Below are positions 30,535 to 36,974 of a stretch of DNA of 41,781 nt, in pieces. A program made the translations under genes and the position numbers. The first letter of the stretch is position 1, and each line of letters opens with the position of its first letter. This stretch comes from a virus. The stretch is taken from IMG/VR virus record IMGVR_UViG_3300033143_002588, positions 1 through 41,781 of that record. The stretch is one strand, 5' to 3'. The notes below the pieces were generated by a model. The model searched no databases. It saw nothing but the letters and a program-made list of their open reading frames with translations, and was not told the DNA's origin.

Positions 30535-30795
30535 ATGCAATTACCAGACGAAAATACCAACTATAGGGCTACCACGCTGCTACACGCGCTTGGCGCGGGC
30601 AAGCGGGTTGCCATGACGTGGCAGCATGAACAACCGGCCACGCTATACATGAACGCAGATTATAGCCTGACGTTCTTTGAGTATTTCCCGGAAAAGTGGG
30701 GGATTAAAGAGCTATACTCGTTCTGCGAGAAACTGACTCACAAACAGTGGGCGGACATCATGGCGCAAATCCAGGACACGGAGGTAGGCGAATGA
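30535..30795 (+). CDS. Hypothetical early protein
   Basis: The protein has 86 residues, the first gene of the early operon, with TTGGAGAAAA before the ATG. It is acidic with several Trp and aromatic residues (WADIMAQIQ near the end). First-position early genes are often takeover or anti-host proteins, but nothing in this sequence proves that. The stop overlaps the next ATG. Confidence 0.7.
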   Translation: MQLPDENTNYRATTLLHALGAGKRVAMTWQHEQPATLYMNADYSLTFFEYFPEKWGIKELYSFCEKLTHKQWADIMAQIQDTEVGE

Positions 30796-31028
30796 AATAC
30801 CGACCCAAGCACTACAACAAATTGCAAAAGCAAGTCCTCCCCCCGTCTGTATACGCCGCTATCGAACGTGACCGGCAGCGCGTCAAGGCGAAGAGAACCC
30901 CATCGCCCGCCTGGAATGATAAGGCGACGGCGCAAAGTCGGGCGATTGTGCCGCACCTGAAAGCGCTTAACGCCGTGTGGGGCAAGCCCACGCAACTCAA
31001 GGCGTTTGTAGCGGGGAGGATGGCGTAA
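30792..31028 (+). CDS. Hypothetical basic early protein
   Basis: The protein has 78 residues from ATG 30792 with GGAGGT six bases upstream; the longer frame from 30747 lies within the previous gene. It is strongly basic (ERDRQRVKAKR) with helices, and may bind nucleic acid. The stop TAA overlaps the next ATG. Confidence 0.65.
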   Translation: MKYRPKHYNKLQKQVLPPSVYAAIERDRQRVKAKRTPSPAWNDKATAQSRAIVPHLKALNAVWGKPTQLKAFVAGRMA

Positions 31029-31219
31029 TGGATAACCAACTCTCCCCCGTCATGCTGAACGCGGTCACCGCCGCCGTCGCTGAACTGAACGCCAACCTAC
31101 ACCCCGACGGCAGCCAATATACAGTTGAAGGCGTTCTCTCCCGTTATCGGGGCACTGACTTAGACAACTGGCTGATATTTCGCAATCATCACCCGGTTTA
31201 CAGGGAGGAAAACGAGTAA
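31028..31219 (+). CDS. Hypothetical small early protein
   Basis: The protein has 63 residues from ATG 31028, in a TAATG overlap with the preceding gene and with GGGGAGG upstream. It begins with a helix (VMLNAVTAAVAELNANL) followed by a polar half. No motif known. Confidence 0.65.
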   Translation: MDNQLSPVMLNAVTAAVAELNANLHPDGSQYTVEGVLSRYRGTDLDNWLIFRNHHPVYREENE

Positions 31220-31938
31220 TGACTGACATTAACAACGAACTGCTGAAAGTGGAAGTTTTTGACAATGAGGGCAACAAGATAAACGCCCTCACTTATTGTA
31301 CTGAGTGGGTGGTGAGTTATTCGGCGAAAATCGGAGAAGACTTCAAAGAGGAAAATCCGTTCGTATCAATCAAGTGCGCCCGCCCGGAAAATTTAGACGA
31401 TGATAATCTGGCGGCGTTGATTGACGGGCAGATGAACGCGCTACGCACTGAAGTGCACGGCATGCTCTGCGCCACCCCGCCGCCCACCCCCACCGCTGAC
31501 ACCACTCAACCCCCGGCAAGCCAGCAGGAGCACCCCAGCGCCGCCCCGCAAGCGACGGCGGAAGGGCCGCAGCTTGCCCGGTTACCGTATGGGCCAAAAG
31601 CAGAGGGGCGGATTCCGGGGCAATGGTGGGTCAAAAAGGCTACCCACTATAAGTGGGGAGAGTTCACCGATGATCGCGGCGGGCCGCCGTTTGTGGCCTT
31701 AAAGCTGTATGAGGAAGGGATGCAATACCCTCACGCAACATTAAAGACAAAATCCCCGGCTTACCCGACCGAAACGCAGTTGGAAAATATGAAATACGGA
31801 ACGCCAGATCGGGTTGAGTTTCCCAGCCTCCTTTATATAGTTTTCAAGGTGTCGGCGAAAAAGAACACGAAAGACAATTATTATGCCGACGTCAACTTCC
31901 TAACCACCAGCGAATCGAACGCGCGCCCAACCGCCTAA
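31219..31938 (+). CDS. Hypothetical two-domain early protein
   Basis: The protein has 239 residues. An N-terminal mixed domain (1-85) and a C-terminal beta-rich domain (~130-239, with GQWWVKKATHYKW and VFKVSAKKNTKDNYYADVNF) are joined by a Pro/Gln/Ala-rich linker. The C-terminal part could be an OB-like fold, as in phage single-strand binding proteins, but no signature is conclusive. It is the last gene before a strong terminator. Confidence 0.65.
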   Translation: MTDINNELLKVEVFDNEGNKINALTYCTEWVVSYSAKIGEDFKEENPFVSIKCARPENLDDDNLAALIDGQMNALRTEVHGMLCATPPPTPTADTTQPPASQQEHPSAAPQATAEGPQLARLPYGPKAEGRIPGQWWVKKATHYKWGEFTDDRGGPPFVALKLYEEGMQYPHATLKTKSPAYPTETQLENMKYGTPDRVEFPSLLYIVFKVSAKKNTKDNYYADVNFLTTSESNARPTA

Positions 31939-31951
31939 CTAACGCCAACCC

Positions 31952-31986
31952 AGCCGGGGCAGACTATCGCCCCGGCTTTCTTTTTG
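31952..31986 (+). terminator. Strong rho-independent terminator
   Basis: AGCCGGGGC pairs perfectly with GCCCCGGCT around an 8-base loop, followed by TTCTTTTT. It separates the first early unit from the methyltransferase unit, which has its own promoter. Confidence 0.9.
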
Positions 31987-32012
31987 TCTGCTACCCACTT
32001 CCGATGTATAAT
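31984..32012 (+). promoter_or_regulatory. Promoter of the Dam-type methyltransferase unit
   Basis: A -35-like TTGTCT (31984-31989), a 17-base spacer and a perfect -10 TATAAT (32007-32012) predict a start near G32019, at the first bases of a long inverted repeat. Confidence 0.65.
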
Positions 32013-32017
32013 ATTCT

Positions 32018-32103
32018 TGACAGGGTAGATGATAGCTTACCCGCGTTCCACCCGTTATAAGTGCATCCTACCCTGTCAGGCAGGTAAGCGACTTGTAGCG
32101 GGT
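32018..32103 (+). promoter_or_regulatory. Leader with interlocked inverted repeats
   Basis: Arm A (TGACAGGGTAGATG, 32018-32031) pairs with A' (CATCCTACCCTGTCA, 32064-32078) with one bulged base. Arm B (GCTTACC, 32035-32041) lies inside the A loop and pairs perfectly with B' (GGTAAGC, 32083-32089) outside it; ACCCGC also has a partner at 32098-32103. The order A-B-A'-B' allows an H-type pseudoknot or two alternative hairpins. It covers the 5' end of the mRNA of the following methyltransferase. Function unknown. Confidence 0.6.
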
Positions 32104-32124
32104 GTAGTGCGTTAAGGAGAAAAT

Positions 32125-33162
32125 ATGCCAGTCAATATCGTCACCGGGGAAGTTATCGAGGAAGACGCCTTAGCCATTCCCCAGCAGCAAGCCCCCGCCG
32201 CTGTTACCGAACAATTCATAACCGATAGTCTGGCGCAAATTGGCCGCGTCTTGGACATGCTCAGAGAAGTTGCCGATCCGCGCGTCCGATTCGAGGGGGC
32301 GACGGAAGCGAAAGCGCGTTCTAAATTCTTGCAAGCCGCCACCCGCGAAATCGGGCTAGAGAAGGCATTGGTACAAGCCGCCACCCTACAGTGGATAGAT
32401 AGCAGGCGAGTAAGGGGGGAGGCGTTACTTGATATGGAGAAGGCGACAGGGGGCGATGCCCAGCGTGCTCGGTTGGGAATACCTACCGAGTTGAATACCT
32501 ACGCAGATTTGCAAATCAGCAAATGGGAAGCATCAGAAGAGCAAACGGTGGCGCGCCTGCCGTATTCAGATTATGAAACATTTATCACCGAAAAGGCGGA
32601 AAGCCTCGCCCTGTCGTGGACTGCCGTTAAACTATACGCCGAAAAGTTTGCCAAAAAAACACACGTTACCAACAACTCAGGCGAGAACGAATGGTATACG
32701 CCTTTTGAATATATTAAGGCGGCGCGGGCGGTGATGGGATGGATTGATCTTGATCCGGCGTCTTGCGAGATGGCAAACAGCATTATCCAGGCGACGGTAT
32801 ACTATTCGTTGGGGGATGATGGCTTAACTCAGGAATGGCACGGCAGAGTATGGATGAATCCCCCTTACTCGCAGCCGGAGATTAAGCACTTTTGCCACAA
32901 GTTGCGGGATCATGTTTCGGGCGGCGAAGTCTCGCAGGCGGTTGTACTGGTAAACAACGCCACCGAAACCGGCTGGTATCATGCGTTGTTGGAAGTTGCC
33001 GCCGCCGTGTGCCTGATTAAAGGCCGCGTCAAGTTCATTGACCAATACGGCAACCCCGACGGCGCGCCGCTGCAAGGCCAAACGGTGCTGTATATGGGAG
33101 AGTATGTCGAAAAGTTTTCCGAAGAGTTCGAGCAATTCGGGCGGGTGTTGCATGTTGACTAG
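32125..33162 (+). CDS. Dam-type DNA N6-adenine methyltransferase
   Basis: The protein has 345 residues. The C-terminal half is a phage Dam-like domain: NEWYTPFEYIKAAR, IDLDPASCEMAN, YYSLGDDGLTQEWHGRVWMNPPYS (catalytic NPPY at ~249) and a VVLVNNATETGWYH strand. The N-terminal ~150 residues form a helical domain seen with this enzyme in some phages. It transfers methyl from SAM to adenine in DNA, probably to resist host restriction or to mark phage DNA. It overlaps a nuclease-like gene by 11 bases. Confidence 0.85.
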   Translation: MPVNIVTGEVIEEDALAIPQQQAPAAVTEQFITDSLAQIGRVLDMLREVADPRVRFEGATEAKARSKFLQAATREIGLEKALVQAATLQWIDSRRVRGEALLDMEKATGGDAQRARLGIPTELNTYADLQISKWEASEEQTVARLPYSDYETFITEKAESLALSWTAVKLYAEKFAKKTHVTNNSGENEWYTPFEYIKAARAVMGWIDLDPASCEMANSIIQATVYYSLGDDGLTQEWHGRVWMNPPYSQPEIKHFCHKLRDHVSGGEVSQAVVLVNNATETGWYHALLEVAAAVCLIKGRVKFIDQYGNPDGAPLQGQTVLYMGEYVEKFSEEFEQFGRVLHVD

Positions 33163-33550
33163 GGGGAAGATTAGAAATAGAAAGTACGCCCAACAAATCA
33201 AGGATTTTTCGGGGTTGACGTATGGCAAGATAACCCCCACCGATATAGACGGCTTTCTTGACTTTGGGAACAAGCTATTTGTTTTCATAGAAGTCAAGTA
33301 TGGCGACGCCGCCCTACCCACCGGGCAGCGCTTGGCACTGGAAAGGATATGCGATGCTTGCCAGAAAGCGGGTATCGTTTCGGTGGTGGCGATTGCTTCA
33401 CACGATAGCGCCACACAGGATATAGACGTTGCCGGGGCAATGGTTACCCGGTATCGTTATGATGGGAAGTGGCAAAACTTCAAGCCGGGCGATGGTTATA
33501 CCGTCCGGCAGTTTATTGACAGAATGCGAGAGTTTGCAAGATTAACTTGA
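33152..33550 (+). CDS. PD-(D/E)XK nuclease-like protein
   Basis: The protein has 132 residues from ATG 33152, inside the end of the methyltransferase gene; longer upstream frames are shadows. The active-site pattern is visible: DIDGFLDFGNKLFVFIEVKYG (D ... ExK) followed by a Gln-containing helix (TGQRLALERI). This is the PD-(D/E)XK fold of restriction enzymes and resolvases. With the methyltransferase directly upstream, a restriction-like or repair role is possible. Confidence 0.75.
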   Translation: MLTRGKIRNRKYAQQIKDFSGLTYGKITPTDIDGFLDFGNKLFVFIEVKYGDAALPTGQRLALERICDACQKAGIVSVVAIASHDSATQDIDVAGAMVTRYRYDGKWQNFKPGDGYTVRQFIDRMREFARLT

Positions 33551-33612
33551 CAACCCAGGCGCGCGCGGCGATTTGACGAAAATCGTTCAGTGGGAAAAGG
33601 AACTGGCCTATA

Positions 33613-33939
33613 ATGACGGGATTTATGAGTTCCTGCCTCAAGCCCGATAGTAGTTGGCGCTTTATACAGGCTGAACACGCGATGGGGCTTGTCGGGGATT
33701 GCTGGTTTGACTATAATCGCCTCGCCGCCCAAATAGAAAGAACATCGCGCCCCGTCCCCCTTTATACCGTTTACAGCCAGCAGGGTAGCAGGCCCGGCGG
33801 ATATGATAAGCTGTATCAGGTAGGTAGATCAATTGATTTCATGGTAGACGGTAAAAGCCGCAGCCTGTTTATTGCCTATATTTTGTTGGAGCTACGCGGA
33901 ACAGTTGTTTTGACTATCGGAACGCGCCGGGGCGAATAG
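33613..33939 (+). CDS. Hypothetical protein
   Basis: The protein has 108 residues, starting at ATG 33613 (weak site AAGGAA) or ATG 33625. It is beta-rich with several aromatic residues and a central YSQQGSRPGGYDKLYQVG. No family recognised. Confidence 0.55.
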   Translation: MTGFMSSCLKPDSSWRFIQAEHAMGLVGDCWFDYNRLAAQIERTSRPVPLYTVYSQQGSRPGGYDKLYQVGRSIDFMVDGKSRSLFIAYILLELRGTVVLTIGTRRGE

Positions 33940-33969
33940 CCGGGCGGTTTGCATATATGGAGGAAAGAC

Positions 33970-34587
33970 ATGAAGTACACCATTCAGGATATTAGAGGTT
34001 TAGAACCATGTTACGACCCCGTCCGCTATTTGACCGAAGATTGGGAAGGGACTCTGCTTGACTTGCTTAGAGTGGACGACTGCCCAGCAAAAGATCGTGT
34101 CTGGGTATGCTGTCAACTGTTACCAGACAAGGAAAGCCGCCTATTTGCCTGCGATTGTGCGGAGAAGGTGCTGCCGATTTACGAGGCCAAATATCCAGAT
34201 GACCCCCGAGCGCGTCACGCAATAGAAACCGCACGGCGTTATGCTAATGGCGACGCCACCGACGAAGAGTTGGCTGCGGCTGCGGCTTGGGCTGCGGCTG
34301 CGGCTTGGGCTGCGGCTAGGGATGCGGCTGCGGCTGCGGCTGCGGCTAGGGATGCGGCTTGGGCTGCGGCTTGGGCTGCGGCTGCGGCTTGGGATGCGGC
34401 TGCGGCTGCGGCTTGGGCTGCGGCTAGGGATGCGGCTGCGGCTGCGGCTGCGGCTGCGGCTGCGGCTAGGGATGCGGCTGCGGCTAGGGATGCGGCTGCG
34501 GCTGCGGCTGCGGCTGCGGCTTGGGATGAATTCATAGAATGGGCAGTTGAGAGACTGCGTTTTTACGCCGCTGAACCGGAAGGCTAA
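33970..34587 (+). CDS. Ala-rich repeat phage protein
   Basis: The protein has 205 residues from ATG 33970 with GGAGGAAAG upstream. The first ~95 residues are an ordinary domain (LLDLLRVDDCPAKDRVWVCC..., RLFACDCAEKVLPIYEAKYPDD) common in phages; then about 85 residues of Ala with periodic Trp, Arg and Asp, and a short C-terminal helix. The repeat would form a long helix. Its DNA is a hexanucleotide-like repeat and could vary in length without breaking the frame. Confidence 0.75.
   Translation: MKYTIQDIRGLEPCYDPVRYLTEDWEGTLLDLLRVDDCPAKDRVWVCCQLLPDKESRLFACDCAEKVLPIYEAKYPDDPRARHAIETARRYANGDATDEELAAAAAWAAAAAWAAARDAAAAAAAARDAAWAAAWAAAAAWDAAAAAAWAAARDAAAAAAAAAAAARDAAAARDAAAAAAAAAAWDEFIEWAVERLRFYAAEPEG
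34267..34521 (+). repeat. GCTGCG-type hexanucleotide repeat in coding DNA
   Basis: About 255 bases are built almost only of GCTGCG units with variants containing TTGG, TAGG or GATGCG. All frames are open here, so several shadow frames result. Slippage in 6-base steps would change protein length by two residues. Confidence 0.9.
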
Positions 34588-34612
34588 CCGGGCGGTGCTA
34601 TGAGGTGACAGG

Positions 34613-34816
34613 ATGAACAAAAAACAATTCATAATCCAGACGAGAGAAAGTCTGACCGCTATCGAAAGCGCTCCCGACGCTCCCGAATTCATGGGGGGCG
34701 AATGGGATACTGAGTGGGAGTTATTGAAAGAAATCGAGTACTGTTTACGTGAACGGTTTGAAGAACACGGCAAGGAGCAAGAGCGGGCATTTGAAAGGTA
34801 TTTGAGTGATGGCTAA
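34613..34816 (+). CDS. Hypothetical acidic helical protein
   Basis: The protein has 67 residues, starting at ATG 34613 after GAGGTGACAGG. It is acidic, rich in Glu, with Trp and helical segments (WELLKEIEYCLRERFEEHG). The next gene starts inside it. Unknown role. Confidence 0.65.
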   Translation: MNKKQFIIQTRESLTAIESAPDAPEFMGGEWDTEWELLKEIEYCLRERFEEHGKEQERAFERYLSDG

Positions 34817-34925
34817 CCCCCTGCGAAAAATCAAGGTGTGGCTCTCCTGGAAGCGCCTAGCGATTATGCGGTGGCGCATCCGGCGGCGGGCGTTGAGGCG
34901 GTTGAAAAACAGAAAGGTTGAATGA
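34809..34925 (+). CDS. Very small Arg-rich protein
   Basis: The protein has 38 residues, overlapping both neighbours (8 bases upstream, 4 bases downstream). It is extremely basic (MRWRIRRRALRRLKNRK) with two Trp. It may bind nucleic acid or membranes. Real coding is supported by the coupled overlaps only. Confidence 0.45.
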   Translation: MANPLRKIKVWLSWKRLAIMRWRIRRRALRRLKNRKVE

Positions 34926-35116
34926 TGAAAGTCGAATACACATTAGAACATCGGGAGCTAGAAGTGAGCGTTAGCCCCGGCGGGCAGTACGTTTTTTTAG
35001 AGGTTAGCAACCACAATAACGACAAGTGCGGCGATTATTTCGAGCTCTCCCCGGAACAATGCCGCCGGTTTATCCGGCAGCTAGAGGGGTGCTTGGCGCG
35101 GGTGGAAGGCGAGTAA
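34922..35116 (+). CDS. Hypothetical small protein
   Basis: The protein has 64 residues, starting at ATG 34922 or 34925. It is beta-rich at first (VEYTLEHRELEVSVSPGGQYVFLEV), then a helix with Cys and Arg. Last gene before the second structured leader. Confidence 0.6.
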   Translation: MMKVEYTLEHRELEVSVSPGGQYVFLEVSNHNNDKCGDYFELSPEQCRRFIRQLEGCLARVEGE

Positions 35117-35125
35117 TATTTGCGC

Positions 35126-35148
35126 CCCGGCTGAAAAGTGGGTATACT
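35126..35148 (+). promoter_or_regulatory. Promoter of the ParB-methyltransferase unit (tentative)
   Basis: A good -10 box TATACT lies at 35143-35148; the -35 region (TTGCGC, about 35120-35125) matches only in TTG. The predicted start near 35155 coincides with the first base of inverted-repeat arm A. Confidence 0.45.
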
Positions 35149-35154
35149 AGGGGC

Positions 35155-35269
35155 GTCACAGTTTAGATTGCTTCAGCCAATATATTTTCTGGGAATTATC
35201 CCCCGATACGAAACTCTGTAAACTGTGACAGGTGGCAGAAAACGGCGCGTATCTGGGGATAATTCTTTT
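35155..35269 (+). promoter_or_regulatory. Leader with interlocked repeats and terminator (attenuator-like)
   Basis: Arm A GTCACAGTTTA (35155-35165) pairs perfectly with A' TAAACTGTGAC (35219-35229). Arm B (35193-35210, GAATTATCCCCCGATACG) pairs with B' (35248-35265) with one mismatch in 18, and B' is followed by TTTT, the form of an intrinsic terminator, just before the site AAAGGA and ATG 35281. Order A-B-A'-B' means the pairs form either a pseudoknot or exclusive structures. A possible minus-strand promoter (TTTACA-16-GATAAT, 35222-35195) lies within it. Confidence 0.65.
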
Positions 35270-35280
35270 AAAGGACAGGT

Positions 35281-36561
35281 ATGAATACCATAACACTGAA
35301 CACCTCAGAAGTAATCTACCGTGAAGACATGTACCCTCGTTTTAATCCAGACCCGGCGCGGATTCAGCAGTATGCCGATAATATCGACCGCCTGCCACCG
35401 ATTGAAATCAATCAGCACAATGAATTGATTGACGGCTATCACCGCTGGAAAGCTCACCAAAAAGAAGGCATTGAAACCATCGCGTGTATTGTTACGCATA
35501 CCACCAGCGATCTCGAATTATTGGCGCTGGCAACGGAACGCAACGCTGTACACGGCCTACAATTGAGCCGGGAAGAAAAGCGGTCGATGGCACGTAAGCT
35601 ATACGGCTATGGCGACGGCTTGCCGAAAGATCGTATCGCTGAAGTTCTCGGAGTCAGCGGGCGGACTATCGCCAACTATTTGAAAGACATTGATCGCAAG
35701 CTGAAAGAAGACCGTGACAGAAAGATTTTTGAAATGTGGCTAGCCTGCCATACGCTAGAAGAAATAGCAGAGACGGTTGACTTGACGCATCAGTCTATAT
35801 CTAAGCATGTAGAAGATTTGCAAGTTTTGGAAAACTTACAAAAAGTTGCAAAACTATCAGCCACCTATCAAGAAGACACCTGGAAACCGCCGCTATACAA
35901 TGTTTGGACATATGGTAAAAAATCGAATTCAACCGGGCATTTTGGAAACACCGAACAATCTATAGTTGACAACCTCTTATACCTATTCACCGAACCCTTT
36001 GAAATCGTGGTTGATCCGTTTGGCGGCGGCGGTAGTACGATAGACGTATGCCAACACCGCGCCCGGCGCTATTGGGTGAGCGATAGACTGGTAACGGTGG
36101 AACGAGAGCACGATATGCGCCAGCATGATATTTTGGAAGGTGTACCGCCTTTATACAACCGCTGGGGCGATGTGGCTCTTTTGTATCTTGACCCCCCATA
36201 CTGGAAACAAGCCGCTGGGCAATACAGTGAGGACGCCGCCGATTTAGCCAATATGGAGCTAGAAGAGTTTTACCATACGTTGGTGGTATTCATTGAGTCT
36301 TGTGCCGGTAAAATGCGCGTCGGTTCTCATATCGCGCTGATCATCCAACCGACTCAATGGTTAGCGCCGGATCGCCATTTTATCGTTGATCACGTTTTTG
36401 ATCTGGTAGCAAGCGTCAACCGTTCAGTGCTCTATAAGCAGCGCGTGATTTGCCCATACCAGAGTGAACAGTACAACCCACAACAAGTCAATTGGGCAAA
36501 AGAAAATAGAGAGGTGTTGACGCTTAACCGTGAACTGATTATCTGGCAGGTGGTTGAATGA
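35281..36561 (+). CDS. ParB-domain/DNA methyltransferase fusion
   Basis: The protein has 426 residues. The N-terminus is a ParB/Srx-like domain (INQHNELIDGYHRWKAHQKEG), then helix-turn-helix elements (IAEVLGVSGRTIANYLK and a second one near EEIAETVDLTHQSISKH), then a methyltransferase with the SAM-binding DPFGGGGST and the catalytic DPPYW. Such fusions occur in many phages as orphan N6-adenine or N4-cytosine methyltransferases. The enzyme likely protects DNA or controls replication and packaging. It overlaps the next gene by 4 bases. Confidence 0.9.
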   Translation: MNTITLNTSEVIYREDMYPRFNPDPARIQQYADNIDRLPPIEINQHNELIDGYHRWKAHQKEGIETIACIVTHTTSDLELLALATERNAVHGLQLSREEKRSMARKLYGYGDGLPKDRIAEVLGVSGRTIANYLKDIDRKLKEDRDRKIFEMWLACHTLEEIAETVDLTHQSISKHVEDLQVLENLQKVAKLSATYQEDTWKPPLYNVWTYGKKSNSTGHFGNTEQSIVDNLLYLFTEPFEIVVDPFGGGGSTIDVCQHRARRYWVSDRLVTVEREHDMRQHDILEGVPPLYNRWGDVALLYLDPPYWKQAAGQYSEDAADLANMELEEFYHTLVVFIESCAGKMRVGSHIALIIQPTQWLAPDRHFIVDHVFDLVASVNRSVLYKQRVICPYQSEQYNPQQVNWAKENREVLTLNRELIIWQVVE

Positions 36562-36959
36562 CACGGCAGGACAATGAAGGAAAGTCAACTGAGTTCAGCC
36601 TGTGGTTAAGGAGTCAGTCTAGTCTGGATAGCCGCCGCGCCGGATTTACGGCTAATAATCTCGACTATATCTGGACTAATTATAAGCAGAATAGAGTTAT
36701 GGTAATTGAGGAAAAGCGATTTATGGCTAAATTGACTTATCCTCAGAAAAGAGATTTTAGCTGGCTTGACAATAAATTAGAAGGAACGCCAAACTATTAT
36801 GGGTTTCATTTAATCCAGTTTGAAAAACGTTCGCCAGAAGACGGGAATGTATTCCTTGATGGCTCTAAAATTTCGGTAGACGACTTATTTTCATTCTTGA
36901 AATTTGAAGCCCCGCCAGAAGTGTATGTCAGTTATTTTGTAAAGACATCGCAGAATTGA
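36558..36959 (+). CDS. Nuclease-like partner of the methyltransferase
   Basis: The protein has 133 residues, its ATG overlapping the methyltransferase stop. The order TANNLDYIWTNYKQNRVMVIEEKRF, with D followed by EEK, and a later helix, fits a PD-(D/E)XK-type active site, although the family is not defined. The C-terminal part (FEKRSPEDGNVFLDGSKISVDDL) is typical of a phage family that often follows ParB-methyltransferase genes. Function not established. Confidence 0.6.
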   Translation: MTRQDNEGKSTEFSLWLRSQSSLDSRRAGFTANNLDYIWTNYKQNRVMVIEEKRFMAKLTYPQKRDFSWLDNKLEGTPNYYGFHLIQFEKRSPEDGNVFLDGSKISVDDLFSFLKFEAPPEVYVSYFVKTSQN

Positions 36960-36974
36960 AACAGGAGTTTGATT

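Noticed and set aside
32018-32089. Antisense promoter inside the Dam-methyltransferase leader
   Set aside because: CTGACA and TATAAC on the minus strand are only 14 bases apart, too close for a normal promoter.
34267-34521. Possible CRISPR-like array
   Set aside because: Units are six bases with no unique spacers; this is a simple coding repeat. No CRISPR array was seen elsewhere.
34141-34773. Several open frames on both strands over the Ala-rich repeat
   Set aside because: The GCTGCG-type repeat has no stop codons in any frame, so these are artefacts; only the frame at 33970-34587 continues into ordinary coding sequence with a ribosome site.
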